From contig NW_011887301.1 of assembly GCF_000151315.2 (NCBI RefSeq), positions 836,021 through 900,020 on the forward strand: 64,000 nt of DNA. The letters are read 5' to 3'. The notes beneath the pieces were generated by a model that worked only from the letters and a program-made list of their open reading frames with translations, did no database searches and was not told the origin of the DNA. Shown here piece by piece: positions 25,655 through 37,269 of the stretch. The position numbers were made by a program, and so were the translations under genes. This stretch comes from Capsaspora owczarzaki ATCC 30864 (lineage: Eukaryota; Opisthokonta; Filasterea). Position 1 is the first letter of the stretch; every line of letters begins with the position of its first letter.

Positions 25655-27058
25655 CTACTGCTTGACAAGCCAGGGTCGCGATAGCAAATCAAACTTTTCA
25701 ACCATATTCTCAATGCTCCTTGCAATGACGCGAGAGTTGGAGGACTGGTAGCCCCCGGAAAGTACCATGACGATCGGGATGTTTCGGCTCAAGGCGCGAC
25801 GGAAGACCGCTTCGTCCCTGTCTAGAATTCCTTGCTCAGAGACGGCCATCCTTCCCAAGGAATCGTGAATGAGGCAGTCCGTCCCTAAAACGAGTGAACG
25901 GGTGAGGTGAGAAACGAGAGAAAGTTGCCAGCTTGCTGAAAAACATGTCTCTGCGCGGTAAATGCTGTGCCTGCGTTATAAACAATCAGATCGGGGGAGA
26001 ACTGCGCCAAAGCTTGGTCCAAAGATTCGTTGACAGTTTGCAAATACTCTGCGTCAGCAATGCCCGACGAAACAGGCACGTTCAGCGACATGCCCGATTT
26101 CGCCTTGCGGTCTCCGGGGTAAATGTCTCTGCATCGCACAGATCTCGCCAAAGTGAACAACAGGGGCATTTTAGAAGAGCGAAATCAAGAGCTTCCACAA
26201 ATGACTCACCGATTGTACACGTCCAGAATATAGACACGGTCCTTGTCTTGTGCAAAGTCATTCTCGTGGCCATTTCCTTGGTGTGCGTCCAAATCAACAA
26301 TCATGGCTCGCTGAAGGCCTTCGCGCATGAGGAGTTTGATGGCGAACGAAATGTCTGCGAAAATGCAGAAGCCGCCACCCTACAAGGCACATTTATATGA
26401 GAGTGAGCGTTGAGAATTGTAACGAGCTCAGATCAAAAAGCGGATCTGAGATCTCTTTCTCCTTCATACTGTACACACACGCACACACACATACACACAT
26501 ACACTCTCTCTCCCTCATCCCTCTCATCCGTCTCAGCAAAATGCCCAAAGATAGAAACAACACTCAGAGCCACACCTCGTTGCATGAGGCGTGGTGAAAC
26601 CCGCCGCCGACGTTGATGGCCCACCCGGCTTGCATGGCTGCTTTGGCTGCGAATGCGGTTCCCGATGTCATGGTGCGCTGCGGGGTGACGATGCCATAGT
26701 TGACCATGAAGATTGGGAGCACGGCGAGAGTGATGACCTCAGCAATGTGAGCGACGGTGGTGCTGCTCTTCAGGCTGCGCAGGTACTCCTCCGAGTGTGC
26801 AATCAGCAGATCTTGGTCGGACGCGACAGCCGGCGGCGCCATAATCCTCGCAGGCGCAAACGCACTCGCGAGCGGTCCGGCGCGGAGATGTTTGAAGACG
26901 CCGCGGTACTTTGTCGCGTCGAATGGGTGCGGCGACAGGACCTTCTCAATTCCGCCAAACCCCATGTTGTAGGCCTCGCTGTAGAACACTGGCAGCATGG
27001 CTGCGGGCAGCTGGAACTGCCGGAACGCTGTGATGAACGCTGACGAAGGAGTCGCCAT
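25655..27058 (-). CDS. HDAC11: Class IV histone deacetylase (HDAC11 type)
   Basis: Four minus-strand exons, 26576..27058, 26210..26379, 25971..26128 and 25655..25884, give 346 aa, the usual HDAC11 length. HDAC11 is a zinc enzyme best known as a lysine defatty-acylase. Seen: PVFYSEAYNMGFGGIEK, HPFDATKYRGVF, DQDLLIAHSEEYLRSLK, the active-site GWAINVGGGFHHA, the zinc-binding DLDAHQGNGHE, DLIVYNAGTDC and the tyrosine loop VLSGGYQSS. Conserved His pair, Asp/His zinc ligands and Tyr are all present, so it should be active. The third intron has a GC instead of a GT donor (GCA G|GCACAG), chosen because only this joint restores YNAGTD in frame. The start is the first ATG before the conserved domain. 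Confidence 0.92.
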
Positions 27059-27149
27059 TTTTGGAATGCGCGGTTGGAGTTGTACGATTAGCAAGTTGGT
27101 ATTTCTGAGAGACTGAGCCTGAGGTGTCCGAATTTAGTGTGTCGCGATG

Positions 27150-27368
27150 CTTGCGACCAAAAGCCTTTAGATGCGTCACTGTCTTGTTGACTTTGAGCCC
27201 TTCAGCAATCGCCTGCGCTTCAGCATCGCCAATCCGATTATCACTCAGACTGTTCATTTCGTCAAGAAACACGTTGTAACACTCTGCCATACATTCAACT
27301 GTTTCTTACTCGAAATCTGCATCCGCATTCTTGACTTTGTCGTACACCTCGCGCTGGCTGAGCGTCAT
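27150..27368 (-). pseudogene. Leucine-rich-repeat (RNI/NLR-type) gene relic
   Basis: On the minus strand one frame reads MTLSQREVYDKVKNADADFE, then a TAA stop, and after 15 codons SLSDNRIGDAEAQAIAEGLKVNKTVTHL. The second piece is a canonical ribonuclease-inhibitor-type LRR unit (N-x-I-G-D-A-x-A-Q-A-I-A-E-x-L-K-V-N). The first resembles the short N-terminal lead of such proteins. Only about one repeat survives and the frame is interrupted, so I read it as a decayed copy rather than a gene. It lies in the HDAC11 5' flank. Confidence 0.5.
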
Positions 27369-28428
27369 ATTCTGATACGATCGAATGAAAAACAACTGCC
27401 AACTGTGAACCTAAAAGCGGCTAAATGCCACAGAGATATATTCTCACCTCGTCCCAATTCAGATTCATCCGAGTTTTCGAGTCGCGTTCAAACTCAGATT
27501 TCAACCATTCTTCTTTTTTCTTTTTTTTTTTTTTTCCTTTTTTCTTTTTTTCGACCTTTTCATTTTTGTCAGTATCTTTGAGAATTAGTTGCAATTCAAG
27601 ACTTTACGCTCGTTTGGCGAAAGTTGTTGCTTGAGTTTCTGGGAACACTCGCGATGAGTGAGGATGGGAGAGGACGATGTCGCTGATGGGCTGATGGAAG
27701 CAGCAGATATTTGTTGAATTTGTATTGCCTTGCATTGAGCCTTTTGTTTGCTTTTTTTTTTTCTTCTCTGTGACAAGGTCACTGTCGCTCTTCCCTGTTC
27801 AGCTACGACGTGGGGGCGGAGTTTGATGGATTTTCACGCTCTTCAATCGCTCGATCGCACTGTGACCTGCGTCTGTTTTGAAGCACTTGGAGCGAGAGTG
27901 ACTGAGGCCCAGCATTAGCCTTTTCTCTTTCTTTTCTCTTTCTCCTTGCCTCGACCCCGCCCTTCCCCCCGCCCCGCCCCCGCCGAACTGCCGTGGACAC
28001 ACATCGCTGGTCTTTGGTCTTTTGTTCCATTCTGTCACTTGAGGGGGGTGGGTGATGAGTTGGCAGGTGCTCGGATGGCTGCATTGGCAATCGTTCTCCA
28101 TCACGAGTCCAGCTCAACCGCCTCCCCAGTGCTCCGCTCCCTTCGCTGCCAGCTCGAGCTGACGCTGCCGTTCCCATTGTGACGTGCTTCTCAATAGTCA
28201 TCTTTCCATCACTCTATCGTACTCGTTGGTCCTGCCGCATGGTCATCGGCAATCGTCAATCAAAACATTGAAAAAAAAAAAAAACTAAAAAAAAAAACTA
28301 AAAACTCATGACCTTTCTCGTTCGACTTTGATTGAACGCGCCGTAGCGAGATTTACTCGGTTTTTACTCAAACAATATCACTTACGAAAGCTCTTCATTC
28401 TGGCCATCGTCACAGACCAGCTCAAAGT
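27369..28428. other. Gene-free spacer upstream of WASHC2
   Basis: About 1 kb between the LRR relic and WASHC2. It contains homopolymers (T-rich near 27508-27551, A-rich near 28269-28300) and a GC-rich patch at about 27955-27986. No conserved frame or RNA gene is visible. Confidence 0.55.
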
Positions 28429-31400
28429 ATGGCGCCCCCACCACCTCCGCCGCCGCCACCGCCACCGCCGCCGCCGGGTCTGTATGGAGACGCCCCTCCT
28501 GTGTCCTCTGGACCGCTGCTTGGCGGCTTTGCTCAGAACGACAGCGACGATGACGGCGCCTCGTTCATTGCGCCCGCCGCTGCATCTGTCGTCGCACAGG
28601 CGCCTCAGACAAGCACGACCATCCAGCCCACAGCCCAGGGCGCAGATCGCTCGTGGGAGCGCGCTTGGTCGATCGACGAGCTCAAGCAGGGCGCTGCATC
28701 CTGGACGTTGGCCTCCGACTCTGGTGTAAGTTTGTGGTGGTTTTTTTTTTTTTTTGTCCGTGTGTATGTGTGTGTGTGAAACCGTAACACGCCTCCTCGC
28801 ATGATCAATGTCATCCTCAACTGTTTTCGTTGCGCATCACACAGCTGCTCTTGTTCCTCAAGGACCTTTCTACTCGCATTCTCAACCGAACGCACGAAAT
28901 TGAGTCGCAAGTCGACGGCTTGGTCCACGAAACGCAAGCGACCAACGCTCGCCTGCACAACACATTCAACGAGTTCTTGATGCTGTCCAACACGCAATTC
29001 ATTGAGAATGTGAGTTTTGAGTTTTTGTGGCAGAATGAATGAATGACGCGAGCGCGACTCTCGTGCATTGACTGTTTCTTCATCCTGTTGTTATTGTTGT
29101 TGTTGCTCATGGTCTCTTGCAGCGCGTGTACGAAGACGAGCTGGTCAACGAACCCGAAAAGCCAACAGAAACCACCGACGACGCGCCAGTAAGCTGCTTT
29201 GCCTTCAAATCCGGGTTTTTGGACCAAACCCGGTTGTTTTTACTCATCCGCTCCGATCGCGCTCATGTCACAGGAAAAGACGCGCGAGCAGCTCGAAAGT
29301 GAGATTGTGCCCAAGTTCTCCCAGGCCATCCAGTTTGGCGTGGTCGTTCTCCAACACGCTTTCGTGCACAGCCAGGCGGAAAACCCCAACCGTAAGTCGG
29401 ATGCATGTCTTGCAATGCGGCTTGAGTTGGGAAGGGGGGGTGGAGAGTGTTGTCACAATCAACCAAACCAACCAACCGTCTGCTTGCCCGCCATGTGCCC
29501 TTTTCAGACTCGGATGACGAAGAAGCAGGATTGCCGTCGGATTACATCCAAGAAACGGTGCTGGAGCCAAAGGACGTCTATCTGCATCGCCCTCTGCCTC
29601 ACTTGATCGGCTCTGCCGCCTTCCTCGAAGATGATGATGTTGGTTTGCTGGACGTCTATTCTGACGGTAGGGAGTCGAAAATGTCCAACGCCATTATTTT
29701 CTGCTTTTCTGCTGCTGTACTTTCCTGTATCTCACCACTGAATGTTGCCCCTGCTCTCTTGCTTGCTGTTGGTTTTTGCAACCCGTCTGCAGAAAGCGAC
29801 GAAGAAGACATGTCGCCGCTGGACCAGGACATCCCGTCATCGCGACAGAATGCCGGCGCGCCCGACGAAGGCTTCACGTCGTCAGAGGAGGAGGATGAGG
29901 CTGCTGGTCAACACCACGCGCACGGTCACGGACGTGCTCATGATGACGATGAGGGATTCACCTCGTCGGAAGCGTCCGGCTCGGGATCCTCGTACGAGAG
30001 TGGCTCGGGCTCGGAGTACTCGGAAGACGAGCAGAGCGTTGCCGCGCCTCGCAAAGCGCTGCCCGCCCGTCCGCCGGCCTCAGACGATCCATTTGCCGAG
30101 GACGACGAGGAGGGCGAGCAAGATCCGTTTGCCGGACCTTCGTCGGGCAAGGGCAACTTCCAAAGCGAGCTGGCTGCCAAGCTCTTCGGTGGCGCACCTA
30201 CACGCCTTGGGGATGATGACGAGGATGCCGGCGATGTGGCTGCCGATGCTCGCTCGACCCGCTCCAAGCGGTCTCGCAAGTCGCACCGTTCGCACAAGAA
30301 GAGCAAGAAACGCAGCGGCTCGTCGGCAACTCAGGCAACCGCTGCTGGTGCAGGTCTCTTTGGCGACGAAGACGAGCCCAGGGATCCGTTTGAGTCGGAA
30401 GCTTTGTTCCAAGGAGGTGCTGCACGACGTGCCGCCAAGCCCTCTGGAGGCCTCTTCGACGACGATGATGATGATGATGCTGCTGCTGAAGACGCGGCTG
30501 CCAACGACCGCTCCGACACCAAGTCCATCAAGTCGACCAAATCGTCCAAGTCCAAGTCAGGCCGGTCTCGCAAGCAACCAGCAACCGCTGCCGCAGGTGG
30601 CTTGTTTGAGGACGACGAGACGAGCTCCATGTTTGATGGTCCTGCCGAGACCAAGCCTCGCTCTGGCACCGTCACCTCGACCGTGTCCAAAAAGAAGAAG
30701 CCGATTGGTGGCGTGTCCATGTTTGGTCCTGCCGCTGGCAGCCTGTTTGCCGACGACGCACAAAGCGTTGCGAGCGAGGAAGCCGCGCCTGCTGCCGCCC
30801 CAGCCTCGGCTGCCGCTCCTGCCCGCCGCAAGCAGTCCTTCTCGAGCGACCTCTTTGGTGATGACGATGGCAGCACATCGCTCTTTGGTGGGGCCAAGCC
30901 CGCCGCTGCAGCACCTGCTCCCGCTGCCGCGGCCAAACCAGCCGCTGCAAAGAAGGCGGCTCTGTTGTTTGGTGACAGCGACGAGGACGACGATCTCCTC
31001 TCCGCTCCTGCCAAGAAACCGGCCTCGTCGTTGCCCGCTGCGTCTGCCAAAGCGCTGGAGGACGATGAGGAAGAGGAGCCGGCTCCCGTTGTTGCCGCTG
31101 CGCCTGCGGAACCCCCCAAAAAGAAGTTGCCCCCTGGTGCCGTGTCCATGCTTGGTGGTGCCGATCCGTTCGGTACGCTCAAGCGAAGCAGCGGTGCGTC
31201 CGATGCTGGCAGCTCTGACTCGCCTGTCGCTGCCCCGCCCGCGGCCGTCTCTTCTGCCTCATCCGTCAAGAAGCCTGCCAATGTCATCAGCATGTTTGGC
31301 GACGAGGACGAAGATGAGGCGACGAATTCATTGATTGGCGCCAAGTCCTCGCCAGCGACCGCTGCTCCTGCCAAGGTTGCACCCGCTGCCGCCGCCCCTG

Positions 31401-33733
31401 CTGCCGCCGCACCCCGCGCCCAAAAGTCGCTTGCCTCCATGTTTGCCGACGATGACGATTCTGGCGACATTTTCGGCGGATCTGGTGGTCGTGGCGGAAG
31501 TGACCTGTTTGGCTCTGCCAAGCCTGCCCCCGCTGCTGCTCCTGCTGCTGCCAAGAAGCTGCCAACTGTCAGTCTGTTTGACGATGATGACGATTTGTTT
31601 GGCAGCCCGAAACCTGCTGCTGCTGCTGCTGCTGCACCCACTGCTGCGTCCCCTGCTCCTGCTGCTGCTGCTGCCCCAGCTGCACAACCCAAAGCCAGCC
31701 CTGTGGCAGCTCCTGTCAAGTCCAAACCTGCCAAGGGCCTGTTTGGTGGCGATGACGACGAGGACGACGACTCCATGTTTGGCAGCAAGCCGGCACCCAA
31801 AGCTGCTGCTCCAGCTGCTGCGCCCGCGGCGGCGGCGCCTGCCGTGACCTCGCGTCCCCGTTCTGACACTGAAGATCTGTTTGGCACGCCTGCCCCTGCT
31901 GCTGCTGCTGCTAAGCCTGCTGCAGCTGTTCCCGCTGCTGCCGCGCCTGCCTCGCGCCCTCGCTCTGACACGGATGATTTGTTTGGCTCATCTCCTGCCG
32001 CCGTGGCAGCTCAGGCCGTCCCTGCCACAAAGTCAAAGACACCATCGAAAGGCTTGTTTGGCGACGACACGTCCGATTTGTTCAGCAAGCCGGCTGCCCC
32101 CGCTGCTGCTACTGCTGCTGCTGCTGCTCCCGCGCCGGCGGCTGCACCGCAAGAAGCAACAGTGTCGGCAAAGGCGTCGGCAAAAGTCGGCGCTCTTGGT
32201 GCAGGTTTGGCCTTCAACCCTGCCATGATGATGCCTGGCCAACGGCCCGCCAAGCGCTCGGGCTCCACTGCGTCGGAGGACGTGCTTGCCACCTCCTCGG
32301 GTGACTCTGAACGCCCGAAGAGCGGCTCGACCTCGTCTGCTGCACCTGCCGAAGACAATGCAAAGATTTTGCATCACGCCAACAAGGATCGTCCAAAGAT
32401 CCAAACGGCGCGCCGCCTCCCGTCTCGCAAAGGCCGCTCCAGCAACTCTGTTTCCAGCACGGCCACCCTGGACGAGGCTGATGACGAGCCAGAGGCCAAG
32501 ACCCCCACCAAGACTGTCACGATTGCGGCTGCGCCAGTGATTGTGCCCGCTGCAGCAAGCAAGTCGGCTGCTCCCAAGGCTGCTCCCGCCTCGCTGTTTG
32601 GCGATTCTACAAACGAGGAGGACATTTTTGCAACTCCCAGCCCTGCCAAGAAGCAAGAGGTTGCCCCTGCTGCTGCACCCGCTCCTGTTGCTGCTGCTGC
32701 CCCTGCCCCTGCGCCCTCGACGAAAGCCAGCAGCAACTTGTTCGGGGACTCCGATTCCTCAGACATCTTTGCCAGTAGCGCGCCCGCCACCAAGGGTAAA
32801 CGCGGAGCGAGCATCAAGTCCGTCGACCTGTTTGGCGAGTCGGACAGCATCTTTGGCCCTGCCAAGCCAGCGTCCAAGGCCGAGCCTGCAGTCGTTGCTG
32901 CCAGTCCTAAAGTTGCAGAGCCGACTCCTGCGCCTGCCCCCGTTGCCGAGCCCGCTGCGCCCACTCCGTCCAAGGCCGAGGCTCCCGCTGCCGCTCCTTC
33001 TCCCGCACCTGCGGCTGAAACTGCGCCGGCAAAGAAGAGCAAGTCACGCACCCCTGTGGATTTGTTCGCCGAGGACGACATCTTTGCCCAGGCTTCGACC
33101 TCCCCCGCATCCGCCAAGAAGTCGAGCAAAAAGAAGGCGGCCGCTGCGACTGCTGCGACTGCCGACGCTGACGACGCCCCTCGCAAGCCGCGCTCGCAGT
33201 CGACGCTCTCCACACTCTCCACCGTGTCGGCCGCCGTCGACGCTGTGGTCTCGCGTTCGAACGAAGCGCCCACCCCTGAGATGCTGTCGGCTGGCCGCGC
33301 CAAGGAGGATCTTGGCTTTAGCACTGCCATCTCGACCGCGACGAACGCCAAATCCTCTGCCATGCTGGACGATGCAACCACTGCCGCCGCCTCCTCCAGT
33401 GGCTCCATCTTTGACGCCCCGGTTGAGAAACCCACTGCTTCGGCCGCTGAGAACGAAGGCGAGGATGGCGAGCCGCTGCTGACAGACCTCTCACAAAAGG
33501 AGGAAAACCGCAGCCGATCGCGCAGCTTGTTTGGTGACGACAACACGGACTCGCTCTTCCAGACCAGCGCTGACAAGAAGGGCAAAAAGTCCACCTCTGG
33601 ACCCAAGGGTAAGAAGAAGGGAGCTGCCGACGAGGCTGCCAAGAAATCCAGCAAGACCAAGATTTTCATTTTCGACGACGACGCTCCTTCCATCTTTGAC
33701 GACCCTCTGAGCAAGGCGTCCACTGATGCTTGA
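28429..33733 (+). CDS. WASHC2: WASH complex subunit 2 (FAM21)
   Basis: Six exons, 28429..28725, 28845..29009, 29123..29188, 29274..29391, 29508..29666 and 29793..33733, give 1,581 aa. FAM21 is the WASH-complex subunit that binds retromer and recruits the complex to endosomes for Arp2/3 actin nucleation. The N-terminal head matches well: [87 protein letters not shown] and EDDDVGLLD. The tail, almost all in one 3.9-kb exon, is a long disordered array of LFa-type motifs (Leu/Ile-Phe next to Asp/Glu clusters, such as GLFGDDD, DLFGES, DIFASS), separated by Ala/Pro/Lys spacers. It ends in [15 protein letters not shown], like the animal protein. A Pro-only stretch follows the start Met. The assignment is very secure. 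Confidence 0.93.
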
Positions 33734-33883
33734 AGACAATTGGACCTGGCCTGAGCAGCAATTTTTTTTTCTTGTTCTTGGTGTTCCTTGGACTGAAATT
33801 TTGGTTTGAGGACAAGTATTTTTTTTTTTTTCGTTCTTTCTTTTCTTTCGGTGTTCTTTTTGTTGATTCTTCTTGTTTTGTCG

Positions 33884-33889
33884 AATAAA
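33884..33889 (+). terminator. AATAAA poly(A) signal of WASHC2
   Basis: A perfect AATAAA lies 150 nt after the WASHC2 stop and about 90 nt before the next gene's start codon. Confidence 0.55.
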
Positions 33890-33979
33890 CCATTCCTCTT
33901 TGATTTTTCTTTCTTTGTTTCGTCTTTCTTGTTGTTTGATTTTCCATCCCGTTGGTTCCATTCCGCTCGTTGTGATTTG

Positions 33980-36713
33980 ATGCAGCACGAACGCGAGCCG
34001 CCGCCTGTACCCATTCGCAGCAGTAGCCCCGCGTGCCTGAGTCCAGAGAATCGCACGCCCAGCAACACAGCTACTCCTATCGCAGGTCGTGCAGGGAGCG
34101 AAACAGCGAGCGAGTCGTCGAGCTCTCACGGGAGCGCGCCACTTCTCGGCGGTGCTCTCGCGCAACCACATTGCAGCGATTCCGTCTCCAGCGACGTGTA
34201 CCGAATCAGCGTACGTGCTGTTGATGCAAATTATGCGATCGATGGCGACGCCCAGACGCAGGTGAGCAAAACCAGAGGTGGCGCAAATTGAACGCCGCGG
34301 GAAAAATGAAACGTATTTGAAACAACTTTCATCTTTCCCGCCAAAATCAGCAGCTCGAGTTGTTTCCCTGCTTGATGGTCACCCTACCCCACCCCCTCCC
34401 CCCAACGGATTTCTTGAGATCAGTAAAATGAAGGGACTGCACATTGTGTGAAGATCGACGGTTGGGTATCGTATTTGTTGCTGTTCTGGCGGATTGGCGG
34501 AGACGGGGGCAAAGCATGCCCAGTTCATCTCACAAAGTGCTTCGTGCAAGACAATGCTGAGTGTCACATGCATCAACACAGCGTTCACATGCACGCAACA
34601 CTCACATACGATTCCTTGCATTGGTGTTGTTTGTGTGTTCATTGTTTTTGGTTCGTTTGGGACCGTTGGTCTTGTCTTGAGAAGAGCCATTGTCAACCAT
34701 GCGCTTGTCCAATCATCCTTCACCAACTTACTTTTCTCAAACATGTGCCGAGCTCAACTAATTTGGATGCAACGCGTGTTCCATGGGGGGGGGGGGGAAT
34801 TTGTGACTGCAGATTTCAGATCTCAACACAACCGTCACGATGGACGCCACACTGCCGGGCAATGAACACGCGACCTCAAGAGTCCTATTCTTTCGCCGCA
34901 ACATGCAATGGGAACATGTGCTCAAGTCTGCCGCTGTCACAGTGGGTCTGCGTCCCTCTGAACCCGTCATCCTGGTCGAGTCTGCAAACCGCTCGCGGAT
35001 TGACTCTGTGACGGCGCTGTGCTTGGCTGCTTTGGAGCACCCGCCCCGCGAGGTGCTCGTCTCTCGCAGTGAAGTGCAGCAAACGCCAGCTCGTTCAACG
35101 CCAACCCCGCCACGACTACTCAACACGAGTAGCAGCAAGAGCGCGGCATCCATGACATCGTCGGATTGGTCACCCTCCTCGCGCACCTTTGCCACGCTTG
35201 ACTTGAAGCCGCCATCGATTTCCGCGCATACTGCCGAGGCACTTAGTGGTCTACAGATGCTGAGCAAGGTAGCGCTGCAACCCACAGACACGGCAAGCTT
35301 TTCGCTCGGCGCCGGCTTGCTGCTTCGACGAGAACCCACAACTTCCGTTCCCATGTCCATTGACCTCCAAGAGGAACAACCCAGCCCCGTCAGCATGGAA
35401 CGATATCAACTGCAGCAGCTTTCCGCGCAGTCGCCAACAGTGCAGTCGTCGACGAAGGTGCCAGCTCGGGCGTTCGCCCGTGCAAGGCGTCGCTACGTCG
35501 GCCCTGAGCGCTTCGACAACGACAGCAACTCGGTTGCTCCAACACTGTCCAATCCTGATTTCCACGACATGGATGGTTTCGACGCCGCGGCAGACCGTCG
35601 TGACGCGAACGATTCTTCCAGTGCCGACGACAGCGACTCCTCCTTCAAACCCTACACTCGCCGCAAGCGAGCCCGCTCCATCCAGCACGCGGTGATGGGC
35701 AGGCGCATCCACAAACGCGAGTACGAGCACCTCGAGGATGATGATGATGATGATTCTGATGACTCTATCAGTGAGGATACCAATGAGGTCGACTCCGACA
35801 ATTCCAGCGTCATAACTGACTCGGACGTGGACGTGGAGTCTCCATTGTTTCGTCCTGAGAAGGCTTCCAAAAAACCCCTTCCGACAGGTCAAGTCCGACT
35901 CTTGAGAATGTGGGTGATGACCAGAAACGACATTGACCGGCTGGCGCTGAATTACGTGCCACGAATCTGCTCATCGTCGCCCGGGTTGTGGCACAAGCAC
36001 CGCCAAGGTAATGCCCCAACGTTGCGTCGCTGGAAGATGACACCCGCTCCAGCCGTACTTCCCGCAAGCCTCTCAGAGCGCAGCCCTCCAGTGTCTTCGC
36101 CGTTTGCGATTGCACAACGATGCGTCTCATCCCCACCCCGAATCCGAGGGCCAACTGCAGTCAAGCGCGCAAAGACCTGGCGACGACGCCCGAGCAGATA
36201 CCTAGCTCCAGTGTTCATGGAGCTGTACACGGTGGCACAAAAGATTGACCGGTTCAAGTCCGGGTTTACGTACCACTCTGTCATTCTCGAACAGGAGGAG
36301 CGTCTGCTTGCAGGTCATGAGGACTTTATCCGAGCACAACTTGCGGATCCGACCGATACGAGCGTGCGGCACTCTGCCCTCACCTTGGTAACGCTGCAGC
36401 ACAGAACAACTTGTGCTCGCTAACAACATTTGTATTCATCTTGCTCACGCACTCATTTGTCATGGCTTTTGGCTGGAACCAACAGAGAGAAGCCGTCAAG
36501 GAGGCAATCATCTACAAACACATGTTTGCACAAAGTTTTCCGGACTCTTCCCGCGAGATTGGGGTCAGATTTGCCGTTCCGATGCTGGAGCATTGGAAAG
36601 CCAAACCGCAGACTCGCCCGCAATGGATTACAGACTCGTTCGATTTCGACGAAGCCATCCAGCGACAACACCAGTGGCCTTCGTCGACAACGCTGGCTCA
36701 CTTGTATTTTTAA
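33980..36713 (+). CDS. Protein of unknown function, 694 aa, acidic and basic tracts
   Basis: Three exons, 33980..34261, 34813..36387 and 36486..36713, keep phase at both joints and give 694 aa. I do not recognise it. It has a Pro/Ser-rich start, then a folded-looking part (residues about 75-170: VYRISVRAVDANYAIDGDAQ, RVLFFRRNMQWEHVLKSAAV, EPVILVESANRSRIDSVTAL), a Ser-rich linker, a basic patch (YTRRKRARSIQHAVMGRRIH) next to a pure Asp/Ser/Glu run that looks like a nuclear protein, and a C-terminal conserved-looking end (EAIIYKHMFAQSFPDSSREI, PMLEHWKAKPQTRPQWI). Intron 1 is 551 nt and carries a G run next to the acceptor. The start is the first ATG after the WASHC2 poly(A) signal. The coherent phase across introns argues it is real. 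Confidence 0.72.
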
Positions 36714-37269
36714 ATGTCACCATGTTCTTCCTGTTACACCCCAACCCATGTCGTTTTAGCTCAGTGGTCAATATACTTCGTATCTCACTAGACAGTAAAG
36801 TTTTGAAAGCAACTCTTCTCCTGGTGTGTTGTACTCGACAAGAAAAAAATGCAGTCGGTGGAAACACGTGTTGCAGATGCGAGCTGCTAATTCTATTTCG
36901 TTGTGAATTCAGGCGCAAGTCGTACTGTGCACGTTGTTTGTGTGTTTTGGATGTCAAATAAGCTTCCGTTACAACAAAAATGGCCCAAACGGTTGACACC
37001 GACACCAAAAAAATCCAACTGGCTTTGCAATTCTCCAAGCTTTCGATGGGACGGGCAAGCAGAACAGATTTTGCACCAACAGTACAACGCAATGCAAAAA
37101 GGCGCAACACCACCACGGAGCAAGAGACACAGCAAAGGAACACGAAGAAGAAGAAGAAGAAGAAGAAGAAGAAGAAGCAGAAGAAAAGAAGAAGAAGAAG
37201 AAGAAGAAGAAGAGTAAGCAACGTTCCAATCAAAGGTCTCAAGGGCAAGAGGGGACCTGGTTCCATTGA
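36714..37269. other. Spacer with (GAA)n repeat between convergent genes
   Basis: The interval holds the 3' ends of the 694-aa gene and the laminin-like gene. A (GAA)n tract runs from about 37144 to 37213. No gene is visible. Confidence 0.7.
37144..37213 (+). repeat. (GAA)n trinucleotide repeat
   Basis: About 22 near-perfect GAA units with two interruptions, 57 nt beyond the stop of the laminin-like gene. Confidence 0.95.

Noticed and set aside
30331-31971. 546-codon antisense frame in the WASHC2 tail, Ala/Gly/Ser-rich
   Set aside because: It is a shadow of the GC-rich Ala/Pro spacers of WASHC2 on the other strand.
36248-36272. tRNA T-arm-like sequence (CCGG TTCAAGT CCGG)
   Set aside because: It lies inside an open coding exon of the 694-aa gene and has no matching acceptor, D or anticodon arms nearby.
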